NCBI GenBank assembly: GCA_017398105.1
Contig: JAFQHF010000025.1
Span: 59,489-123,488, forward strand
DNA: 64,000 bases
Direction: 5' to 3'
From: Oscillospiraceae bacterium
GTDB lineage: Bacteria; Bacillota_A; Clostridia; Oscillospirales; Oscillospiraceae
Positions 35,885-43,319 of this stretch are shown in pieces (position 1 is the stretch's first letter; each line of letters opens with the position of its first letter). The notes beneath the pieces are model-generated. The model did not search any database, was not told the origin of the DNA, and saw only the letters and a list, made by a program, of their open reading frames with translations. Both the position numbers and the translations under genes were made by a program.

Positions 35885-36360
35885 TCCTCCATTTTCTCAC
35901 GAATTTTCTGCCGCGCCCGGTGATAGGTCACGCAGGCCCAGTTTGCGGTTCGCCCGAACAATCCTCCGATGTCCTCGAAGGAGAGCTGGCCGAAGACCCG
36001 CAGAGAAAAGACTTCTTTATAGGGTTCCGGCAGACCGTGCAGTACCCGGTGGATGGCCATGGTCTGCTGCTTGTCTGCAATCTGCTCCTCCACCGTCTGC
36101 CGGGGGTCGGGAATCTGCAGTTCGTCAATGTCTTCCACCTGCTTCGTCTTTCTCAGATGGCTTAAGTAGGCGTTTCTTGCCATGGCGCAGAGCCAGGTTC
36201 GGATATCGCAGTCCCCCCGGAATTTGGGCAGGGCCTTCAGGGCCTGGAAAAAGACCTGTTCCGTCAGTTCCTCTGCCAGGTGCTCTTCACGGCAGATGGC
36301 CCGCAGGTATAATTCCACGTCCGAAAAGTATTGCCGGTATATGCGCTCAAATTCGGTCAC
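35881..36360 (-). CDS. ECF-type RNA polymerase sigma factor
   Basis: The 159-aa protein has only sigma region 2 (about residues 5-70, with CREEHLAEELTEQVFFQALK and DIRTWLCAMARNAYL) and region 4 (about 100-155, with PYKEVFSLRVFGQLSFEDIG), as in extracytoplasmic-function sigma factors. The start is GTG at 36360 behind AGGAGGTGAG. It forms an operon with the anti-sigma gene, and an ECF-like promoter lies just upstream, consistent with autoregulation. Confidence 0.94.
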   Translation of the reverse strand: MTEFERIYRQYFSDVELYLRAICREEHLAEELTEQVFFQALKALPKFRGDCDIRTWLCAMARNAYLSHLRKTKQVEDIDELQIPDPRQTVEEQIADKQQTMAIHRVLHGLPEPYKEVFSLRVFGQLSFEDIGGLFGRTANWACVTYHRARQKIREKMEE

Positions 36361-36380
36361 GCTCTCACCTCCTCACCTAT

Positions 36381-36408
36381 TAGACGCGTAAATGACGGAA
36401 ATCTTACA
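36381..36408 (-). promoter_or_regulatory. ECF-type promoter of the sigma/anti-sigma operon
   Basis: On the minus strand TGTAAG (36408-36403), a 16-base spacer and CGTCTA (36386-36381) match the general ECF promoter form (-35 with TGTAA, -10 with CGTC). Transcription would start only a few bases before the ribosome binding site. Confidence 0.6.
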
Positions 36409-36418
36409 GAGATTTCGT

Positions 36419-36455
36419 AAAAAATTGCAGGGCGGAGATATACCTCCGCCCTGCA
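36419..36455 (-). terminator. Terminator of the clpE-like gene
   Basis: TTGCAGGGCGGAG pairs with CTCCGCCCTGCAA and is followed by TTTTTT on the minus strand. It isolates the ECF operon from clpE read-through. Confidence 0.92.
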
Positions 36456-36471
36456 AGTATTTTCATTCGGT

Positions 36472-38763
36472 TTACTGAATATCCAGCTTCACAGAATCTT
36501 CCTCCACACGGATGTGGATGGAAGAAATGGGATGCTCGAAGGAATCGATGATGGCTTCGGAAATGGGATCTTCCAGCTCCCTCTGGATGGTGCGGCGCAG
36601 GTTACGGGCGCCGTAGACCAGAGAGAAGGCCTTCTTCACCAGCAGCTGGCGAATGCTGTCGTCCCAGGTAAGGGCCAGGCCCCGGGCAGACAGGCTCTGC
36701 CGGAGTTCTTCCAGCATAATATCCGCAATGCCCAGGAAGTTTTCTTCCGTCAGGTGGTTGAAGGTAATGATCTCATCGACCCGGTTCAGGAATTCCGGCC
36801 GCAGGAACTCCCGCAGGGCCTTCATGGTCTTTTCCTTTACCATGTCGTTCTCCGTACGGCCAAAGCCCAGACCGCCCACACGGCCCTCGCTGCCTGCATT
36901 GGAGGTCATGACGATGACGGTGTTCTCAAAATTCACCACACGGCCCTGAGCATCGGTGATGCGGCCGTCATCCAGCACCTGCAGCAGCACATTCAGAACG
37001 TCCGGATGGGCCTTTTCAATCTCGTCAAAGAGGACAACGGAGTAAGGACGGCGGCGGATCTTCTCTGTCAGCTGTCCTGCCTCGTCATAGCCCACATAGC
37101 CGGGAGGAGAACCGATCAGCTTGGAAACGGTGTGCTTTTCCATATACTCGGACATATCCAGCCGGATCAGGGAATCCACACTGTCAAAGAGGTCATTTGC
37201 CAGCTGCTTGACCAGCTCCGTCTTGCCCACACCTGTGGGGCCTACGAAAATGAAGGAAACAGGCCGTTTCTTGGGAGAAATACCCACACGGCTGCGGCGG
37301 ATAGCCCGGGAAACCGCGTCCACGGCCTCGTCCTGACCCACAATGTGCTTCTTCAGACGGGCGGACAGGCCCTTGATCTGCTCATATTCCTGAGCTTTGA
37401 TCTTGGAGGCGGGAATCTTCGTCCACAGCTCGATGATCCGTGCCAGATTCTCCATGGTCACGGCGGGCCTGGGCATTTCTTCCAGATCCTCGATCTTCAG
37501 GGCCAGCTGCATCAGCTTGCTGCGGATGGTGGCAAGGCGCTCGTAGTTGGTATTCTCGGTGTCCTCGTTCAGCATCCGAAGCTCCAGCTCGTAATCATCC
37601 CGCTCCTTTTTCAGCTCTGCCAGCTGGGAAATCTCCTTGCACTGCAGATTCACATCGGAGCATGCTTCATCCAGCAGGTCGATGGCCTTATCCGGCAGGA
37701 ACCGGTCGGTGATATACCGCTCAGACAGAATGACGCACTGATGGGCAATTTCCGGGGAAATTTCAACCCCATGGAACTCTGCGTAGGCCTTGGCGATGCC
37801 CTGCATGATCTGGCTGGCCTCGGCAATGGTGGGCTCAGCCACGGATACGGGCTGGAAGCGGCGCTCCAGGGCTGCATCCTTCTCGATATACTTGCGGTAT
37901 TCAGCGAAGGTAGTAGCACCGATGACCTGGATCTCACCCCGGGACAGAGCGGGCTTCAGGATATTGGCGGCATTCATGGAGCCTTCAGCGTCGCCTGCAC
38001 CCACCAGATTGTGGACTTCGTCAATGACCAGGATGATATTGCCGCACTCCTTGATCTCACCGATCAGGCTCTTCATACGGCTTTCAAACTGGCCCCGGAA
38101 CTGGGTGCCTGCCACAAGGGCGGTCAGATCCAGCAGGAACACTTCCTTGTCCCGGAGCTTGTAGGGCACTTCCCCGGCGGCGATCCGCTGGGCAAGACCT
38201 TCTGCAATGGCAGTTTTGCCCACACCGGGCTCACCGATGAGACAGGGGTTGTTCTTCTGGCGGCGGTTCAGGATCTGGATGACACGCTCGGTCTCCACAT
38301 CCCGGCCGATGACCTTATCCAGCTTACCGTCTCTGGCACGGCCGGTCAGATCCATGCAGTAGCTGTCCAGGAATTTGTGCTTCTTGTTTTTCTTCTTGCC
38401 CTTCCCCTCATCCTTGGGCTCCTCGTTCTTGGGCGGTCTGGGAGGCTGGGCGGGCATATTGGGACTGCCGCCGAAGAGCTGGTTCAGCAAAGGAAACGTT
38501 GCGGTCTGGCTGTCGATCTCATCATCGTCCGCATCATCGCTGTCATCCCGCTGACCGAACATATTGCTCATCTCGTCAGAGAGCAGATCCAGATCATCCT
38601 CGGAAATACCCATCTGGCGCACCGCCTGATCGATCTGGGGAATGCCCAGACTCCGGGCGCAGCGCAGGCAGTAGCCTTCGTTTAAGGTCGCACCGTTCTC
38701 CATCTTGGTGATGAAGACCACGGCGATATTTTTCTTACACTTGGTACACATTTTCGGTTGCAA
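36472..38763 (-). CDS. ClpE-like ATP-dependent Clp protease ATPase with N-terminal zinc finger
   Basis: The protein of about 763 aa has no double-repeat Clp N-domain. It starts with a C-x2-C...C-x2-C finger ([13 protein letters not shown] and [12 protein letters not shown]), as in ClpE, followed by an acidic linker and a Lys-rich segment. Two AAA+ modules follow, with Walker [10 protein letters not shown] (about residue 185) and GPTGVGKTE (about 495) and Walker B motifs VIDEVHN and LFDEIEKAH. It unfolds substrates for ClpP. I prefer the TTG start at 38763, eight bases after AAAGGAG; the GTG at 38772 abuts that site and ATG 38751 is another option. Confidence 0.92.
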   Translation of the reverse strand: MQPKMCTKCKKNIAVVFITKMENGATLNEGYCLRCARSLGIPQIDQAVRQMGISEDDLDLLSDEMSNMFGQRDDSDDADDDEIDSQTATFPLLNQLFGGSPNMPAQPPRPPKNEEPKDEGKGKKKNKKHKFLDSYCMDLTGRARDGKLDKVIGRDVETERVIQILNRRQKNNPCLIGEPGVGKTAIAEGLAQRIAAGEVPYKLRDKEVFLLDLTALVAGTQFRGQFESRMKSLIGEIKECGNIILVIDEVHNLVGAGDAEGSMNAANILKPALSRGEIQVIGATTFAEYRKYIEKDAALERRFQPVSVAEPTIAEASQIMQGIAKAYAEFHGVEISPEIAHQCVILSERYITDRFLPDKAIDLLDEACSDVNLQCKEISQLAELKKERDDYELELRMLNEDTENTNYERLATIRSKLMQLALKIEDLEEMPRPAVTMENLARIIELWTKIPASKIKAQEYEQIKGLSARLKKHIVGQDEAVDAVSRAIRRSRVGISPKKRPVSFIFVGPTGVGKTELVKQLANDLFDSVDSLIRLDMSEYMEKHTVSKLIGSPPGYVGYDEAGQLTEKIRRRPYSVVLFDEIEKAHPDVLNVLLQVLDDGRITDAQGRVVNFENTVIVMTSNAGSEGRVGGLGFGRTENDMVKEKTMKALREFLRPEFLNRVDEIITFNHLTEENFLGIADIMLEELRQSLSARGLALTWDDSIRQLLVKKAFSLVYGARNLRRTIQRELEDPISEAIIDSFEHPISSIHIRVEEDSVKLDIQ

Positions 38764-38842
38764 AGAAATCACTCCTTTTGTCGCAGTATACCATATGAAA
38801 ATAGAAAATGGGAAAACAAATTATGAACGAACAAAATACAAA

Positions 38843-38951
38843 GTCATTGCGAACCAGTCATCAGACTGGTGTAGCAATCCCCTGAGTGTTTGGGCTGGCA
38901 TCATCAGCGAGGGAGATTGCCACGCCAGTGTGCGCACTGGCTCGCAATGAC
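38843..38951. repeat. 109-bp palindromic repeat with GTCATTGCGA ends
   Basis: GTCATTGCGAACCAGTC at the left is mirrored by ACTGGCTCGCAATGAC at the right. Internal inverted segments are present (CCAGTCATCAGACTGG and GCCAGTGTGCGCACTGGC). Such GTCATTGCGA-type elements occur dispersed in many bacterial genomes. It lies between truA and the clpE-like gene. Confidence 0.8.
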
Positions 38952-38971
38952 ATTGTTGTCTATTCTGTGTA

Positions 38972-39751
38972 TTATTCCGTCCAGTCGCTGCCGCATTCAA
39001 ATTTGGCGATGCCGTCATCATACCACAGGTGGGTCATGTACAGCCCACCCGGGGGCACTGTGGGGCCCGCGGCGGTGCGGTTGCCGGATTCCAGGATCCT
39101 GCCGATCTCCTCTGGTTTGATCTTGCCCTCAGCGGCATAGACCACCGTTCCGGCCATGGCCCGGGCCATGTTATACAGGAAGCCGTTGGCGCAGACCTTT
39201 AAGGTGATCAGATTCCCCTGCCGCTCCACATTATAATAGTATACGGTGCGCACCGTGGACTTTACATCGGTGCCTACGCTGCGGACCGCCGCAAAGTCAT
39301 GGGTGCCCACAAACTGGCTGGCGGCTTCCTGCATGATCTTCTCATCCAGGTGCTTGGGATAGAACCAGGCTCGGTTGACATAAAAAGGGTCTTTCAGCCG
39401 GGAATTGTAGATCTGATAGGTGTATTCCTTCCGGACGCAGGAGCCGATGGCATTGAAGTTTTCGTGGACTTCAAAGGCCTTGGTCACCACGATGTCGCAG
39501 GGCAGATGGGTATTCAGTGCGTAAGGCAGACGATCCACGGGGATGGTGGAGGTGGTACGGAAATTGGCCACATAGCACCGGGCGTGGACACCGGCATCGG
39601 TTCTGCCGCAGCCGGTGACGTGAACGGGATGCCGCACGATCATGGCTGCTGCCTTTTCCAGGGTCTCGGCAACGGTCGGCAGATTTTTCTGAACCTGCCA
39701 GCCGTGATAGTCTGTTCCAAGATATGTTAAAAACAGGGCAATATTTCGCAT
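38972..39751 (-). CDS. truA: tRNA pseudouridine(38-40) synthase
   Basis: A 259-aa enzyme that isomerises uridines 38-40 in the tRNA anticodon stem-loop. The catalytic aspartate is in CGRTDAGVHARCYV (about residues 48-61). The C-terminal half with SFVGTHDFAAVR-type sequence (here FVGTHDFAAVRS) and the end region NGFLYNMARAMAGTVVYAAE are typical. It is the last gene of the ecfA1-ecfA2-ecfT-truA run, a common Firmicute arrangement. Confidence 0.96.
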   Translation of the reverse strand: MRNIALFLTYLGTDYHGWQVQKNLPTVAETLEKAAAMIVRHPVHVTGCGRTDAGVHARCYVANFRTTSTIPVDRLPYALNTHLPCDIVVTKAFEVHENFNAIGSCVRKEYTYQIYNSRLKDPFYVNRAWFYPKHLDEKIMQEAASQFVGTHDFAAVRSVGTDVKSTVRTVYYYNVERQGNLITLKVCANGFLYNMARAMAGTVVYAAEGKIKPEEIGRILESGNRTAAGPTVPPGGLYMTHLWYDDGIAKFECGSDWTE

Positions 39752-39758
39752 ACTATCC

Positions 39759-40565
39759 TCACAGGCCGAAGCGTCCCAGCAGCATTACCGCTGCCACCAT
39801 CACCGCGCCGATGCCGAAGGAAACAAAATCCTCCCGGTGGTAGCGCAGCAGCTTCATCTTGGTCCTGCCCTCGCCGCCCTGATAGCAGCGGCATTCCATG
39901 GCGGTGGCCAGCTCATCGGCACGGCGGAAGGCACTGATGAACAGGGGCACCAGAATGGGGATCAGCGCCCTGGCCCGTTCGATCAGGGAGCCATTCTCAA
40001 AATCGGCACCTCTTGCCTTCTGGGCGCACATGATCTTGTCCGTCTCCTCAATAAGGGTGGGGATGAAGCGCAGGGCGATGCACATCATCATGGACAGCTC
40101 ATGCACCGGCACGCCTACCTTCTTCAGCGGGCCCATCAGCGCCTCCAGACCGTCCGTCAGGGCGATGGGAGAGGTGGTGTAGGTCAGAAGGAAGGTGCAG
40201 GTGATCAGCATCAGGATTCTTGCCATCATCATGGCAGCCCGGGACAGGCCGCCTGTATAAATCCGGATGATCCAGAAGTCGATCAGCAGCTCGCCCTCCT
40301 GGGTGAAGAACAGATTTAAGATACCCGTGAATACCAGGATCATCACCAGCGGCTTCATGCCCTTGAGAATGGACTTGGGCGGGATGGTGGAGATCTTGAT
40401 AACAGTCAGCAGGAACGCCAGCATCGCTCCATAGGCGACCCAGCCGGAGGCCATAAACAGCGCCACAATGTAGACCACCAGCATGATCAGCTTCGTTCTG
40501 GGGTCAAGGCGGTGGATAATGGAATTTCCGGGGAAATACTGGCCCAGGGTGATGTCCTTAAGCAT
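39759..40565 (-). CDS. ecfT: Energy-coupling factor transporter transmembrane protein EcfT
   Basis: The 268-aa membrane protein has about five to six helices and two coupling motifs that contact the ATPases: QKARGADFENG (about residues 190-200) and AMECRCYQGGEGR (about 230-242, where Ala-Arg-Gly is replaced by Cys-Arg-Cys, as in several relatives). It assembles with EcfA1/A2 and exchangeable S components to import vitamins. ATG 40565 follows GGGAGGGAATG and overlaps ecfA2 by eight bases. No S-component gene is in this window. Confidence 0.94.
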   Translation of the reverse strand: MLKDITLGQYFPGNSIIHRLDPRTKLIMLVVYIVALFMASGWVAYGAMLAFLLTVIKISTIPPKSILKGMKPLVMILVFTGILNLFFTQEGELLIDFWIIRIYTGGLSRAAMMMARILMLITCTFLLTYTTSPIALTDGLEALMGPLKKVGVPVHELSMMMCIALRFIPTLIEETDKIMCAQKARGADFENGSLIERARALIPILVPLFISAFRRADELATAMECRCYQGGEGRTKMKLLRYHREDFVSFGIGAVMVAAVMLLGRFGL

Positions 40566-41421
40566 GGGCATTCCCTCCCTTGATTCTCTTGATTTCGGCA
40601 ACGGCCTGATCGATGGTGTAGACATTTTCCACCGGAACGCCCAGCCTGCGCAGATGCAGGAACACCTGGGTCACCTGGGGGATGCTCAGGCCCATTTCCA
40701 CCAGCTCCTCGGCATGGGTGAAGACCTCCGCAGGTGTGGCATCCATGGCAAGATGGGAGCCGTTCATAACCAGAAGCCGATCCGTCAGCCGGGCCACATC
40801 CTCCATGGAGTGAGAGACCATCATAATGGTGGCATTCTTAGCCTTGCGGTAGGCTTCGATATTGCCCAGGATCTCTGCACGGCCGATGGGGTCAAGACCG
40901 GCAGTGGGCTCGTCCAGGATCAGAACCTCCGGCTCCATGGCGATGACACCGGCAATGGCAACCCGGCGCTTCTGACCGCCGGACAGGTCGAAGGGAGAAA
41001 CCTCCAGCTGCTTTTCCGTCAGGCCCACGAAGCCTGCGGCCTCCCGGACGCGGCGGTCGATCTCTTCGGGCTTCAGGCCCATGTTCTTCGGGCCGAAGGC
41101 AATGTCTTTATAAACCGTTTCTTCAAACAGCTGATACTCCGGATACTGGAACACCAGACCGACCCGGAACCGGGCCTGCCGGGTCAGCTTTTTGTCAGAC
41201 CAGATATCCTGTCCGTCCAGCAGAACCGTGCCGGAGGTGGGCTTCAGCAGGCCGTTGAGCTGCTGCATCAGAGTGGACTTACCGGAGCCGGTATGGCCGA
41301 TGATGCCGATGAACTCACCCCGGTTTACGGCGAAATTCACGTTATCCAGCGCCTGATGTTCAAAGGGCGTGCCGATACTGTAGATGTAATTTAAATTTTT
41401 AACTTCCAAAATAGGATTCAA
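40558..41421 (-). CDS. ecfA2: Energy-coupling factor transporter ATPase EcfA2
   Basis: The 287-aa ABC ATPase has Walker A GHTGSGKST (about residues 41-49), Q-loop FQYPEYQLFEETVYKDIAFG, signature LSGGQKRR (about 145) and Walker B LILDEPTAGLDP. The start is TTG at 41421, eight bases after GGGAGGAA; there is no nearby ATG in frame. It is separated from ecfA1 by a 114-base palindromic repeat. Confidence 0.94.
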   Translation of the reverse strand: MNPILEVKNLNYIYSIGTPFEHQALDNVNFAVNRGEFIGIIGHTGSGKSTLMQQLNGLLKPTSGTVLLDGQDIWSDKKLTRQARFRVGLVFQYPEYQLFEETVYKDIAFGPKNMGLKPEEIDRRVREAAGFVGLTEKQLEVSPFDLSGGQKRRVAIAGVIAMEPEVLILDEPTAGLDPIGRAEILGNIEAYRKAKNATIMMVSHSMEDVARLTDRLLVMNGSHLAMDATPAEVFTHAEELVEMGLSIPQVTQVFLHLRRLGVPVENVYTIDQAVAEIKRIKGGNAHA

Positions 41422-41457
41422 TGTAATTCCTCCCAGCGGATCAAACCTGCGCTTTCA

Positions 41458-41571
41458 GAGTTGACAGTTGACAGTGAACAGTTGACAGTTGTGGTATGTC
41501 CTGCGGACATGATTTTATATCACCCTGAAGGAGATCAAAACTGTCAATTGTCAACTTTCAACTGTCAACTA
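41458..41571. repeat. AGTTGACAGTTGAC-type palindromic repeat, copy 1
   Basis: The left arm is a tandem of GTTGACA-like heptamers (GAGTTGACAGTTGACAGTGA) and the right arm is its inverse (CAACTTTCAACTGTCAAC). The middle is GTCCTGCGGACAT and AT-rich spacer. The right end lies inside the ecfA1 coding frame: it encodes the last residues Val-Asp-Ser and supplies the TGA stop at 41558-41560. Similar elements lie at 46961-47065 and 52711-52745. Confidence 0.85.
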
Positions 41572-42409
41572 ACCAATCGTGCAGTGTCTGTGCGCATTTT
41601 TCCGGGTCTAATTTATCCAGAGGAAGGTCAAAGCCTTCCTTATTCAGCTGCCAGCACAGCTCAACGCTTTCCGGTGCTGCCAGACCGATCCTGTGCAGCA
41701 GCTCCACCTGAGAGAAAACCTCCTCAGGCTCGCCGTCTGCTGCCACTTTGCCCTTGTGCAGAACCACCACACGGTCTGCCTTGGCGGCTTCATCCATATG
41801 ATGGGTGATAAGCACCACGGTGATGCCCTTCTCCCTGTTCAGCCGTCCGATGGTCTCGATGACCTCACGGCGGCCTCTGGGGTCCAGCATGGCGGTGGGC
41901 TCGTCCAGAACAATGCACCTGGGCTCCATGGCGATGATGCCGGCGATGGCAATGCGCTGCTTCTGACCGCCGGACAGCAGATGGGGCGCGTGCTCCCGAT
42001 AGTCATACATACCCACCTGCTTCAGGGCCTTGTTCACCCGATGGCGGATCTCCGGGCTGGAGATGCCCAGGTTTTCCGGGCCGAAGGCCACATCCTCCTC
42101 CACCACGTTGGCAACGATCTGGTTGTCCGGGTTCTGGAATACCATGCCCACGTTCCGGCGGACAGCCATGATCCGCTCCTCGTTGGCGGTGTCGATTCCG
42201 CAGACATAAACCTTGCCGCCGGTGGGCAGCAGGATGGAATTGAAATGCTTTGCCAGGGTGGATTTACCGCAGCCGTTGGTGCCCAGGATGGCGGTGAATG
42301 TGCCCTCCCGGATGGTCAGATTCATATCCTCGAAGACCACCACACCGGGCTGATCATCGAATCCGGGATAGGTGTAGGCCAGATGCTCTACAGAAATGAT
42401 ATCACTCAT
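41558..42409 (-). CDS. ecfA1: Energy-coupling factor transporter ATPase EcfA1
   Basis: The 283-aa ABC ATPase starts MSDIISVEHLAYTYPGFDDQ. Walker A is GTNGCGKST (about 41-49), signature LSGGQKQR (about 146) and Walker B CIVLDEPTAMLDPRGR. ATG 42409 follows GGAGGGACGCT. The last codons and the stop codon are provided by a dispersed repeat (see the repeat at 41458), so the natural C-terminus has been replaced. It is first in the ecf run and lies 13 bases after the methyltransferase gene. Confidence 0.94.
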   Translation of the reverse strand: MSDIISVEHLAYTYPGFDDQPGVVVFEDMNLTIREGTFTAILGTNGCGKSTLAKHFNSILLPTGGKVYVCGIDTANEERIMAVRRNVGMVFQNPDNQIVANVVEEDVAFGPENLGISSPEIRHRVNKALKQVGMYDYREHAPHLLSGGQKQRIAIAGIIAMEPRCIVLDEPTAMLDPRGRREVIETIGRLNREKGITVVLITHHMDEAAKADRVVVLHKGKVAADGEPEEVFSQVELLHRIGLAAPESVELCWQLNKEGFDLPLDKLDPEKCAQTLHDWLVDS

Positions 42410-42422
42410 AGCGTCCCTCCTG

Positions 42423-43289
42423 TCAGGGTGTCCAGCGGCCGGTGGCGCCGCAGGGCAGCACCAGTCCGGACTGGCGCACGGGCAGACCCAGCTCACCGGC
42501 TTCGGTATGTCCGCCGTATTTGGCGCCGAAGACCACATCGGAGGCATAGGCCACCGCCGAGGGGGCAAGGCCCGTGGTATAGGAATTGATGATCACAAAC
42601 AGCGGATCGTCGGACAGCACCTTCACCACCTCCTGCAGGAAGGGATAGAAGCTGGTCTCCATCTTCCAGATCTCGCCGCTGGGGCCCCGGCCGTAGCTGG
42701 GCGGGTCCATGATGATGCCGTCGTATTTTCTGCCCCGGCGGATCTCCCGCTGGATGAACTTGGCGCAGTCATCCACCATCCAGTGAATCGGACGGTCTGC
42801 AAGGCCGGAGGCCACGGCATTTTCCTTGGCCCAGGCCACCATGCCCTTGGAGGCATCCACGTGGAAGACCTCGGCACCGCCTGCGGCAGCAGCCAGTGTG
42901 GCACCGCCGGAATAGGCAAACAGGTTCAGCACCCGCACCGGGCGGCCGGCGCCGGCCACCTTTTCCCGGACAAAGTCCCAGTTTGCTGCCTGCTCCGGGA
43001 AGACGCCGGTGTGCTTGAAGTTCATGGGCTTGACGTTAAAGGTCAGATAATCTTTATATTTGATCTGCCAGCGCTCGGGCAGGTCGTGCTCTGTCCAGCG
43101 GCCGCCGCCGGTATTGGAGCGGATATAGCGGGCATCAAAGTTTTTCCACTGAGGTGCCTTTTTGGGGGTGTTCCAGATCACCTGGGGGTCGGGGCGCACC
43201 AGGATGTGCTTGCCCCAGCGTTCCAGACGCTCGCCGTTGGTGGCATCCAGAACCTCATAATCCTTCCATTCATCGGAAATCCAAAGCAT
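42423..43289 (-). CDS. Class I SAM-dependent (rRNA-type) methyltransferase
   Basis: The 288-aa enzyme has a Rossmann SAM-binding motif VLNLFAYSGGATLAAAAGGA (about residues 119-138), the acidic D in FHVDASKGMVAWA and the catalytic-type motif DPPSYGRG (about 200). These match the RlmI/RlmK group of 23S rRNA cytosine/guanine methyltransferases, but the N-terminal PUA domain of RlmI is missing. The exact target is unknown. ATG 43289 follows AAGGAGGAGA. Confidence 0.85.
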   Translation of the reverse strand: MLWISDEWKDYEVLDATNGERLERWGKHILVRPDPQVIWNTPKKAPQWKNFDARYIRSNTGGGRWTEHDLPERWQIKYKDYLTFNVKPMNFKHTGVFPEQAANWDFVREKVAGAGRPVRVLNLFAYSGGATLAAAAGGAEVFHVDASKGMVAWAKENAVASGLADRPIHWMVDDCAKFIQREIRRGRKYDGIIMDPPSYGRGPSGEIWKMETSFYPFLQEVVKVLSDDPLFVIINSYTTGLAPSAVAYASDVVFGAKYGGHTEAGELGLPVRQSGLVLPCGATGRWTP

Positions 43290-43319
43290 TTGGTTCTCCT
43301 CCTTCTGTCGTTGCGTTGA

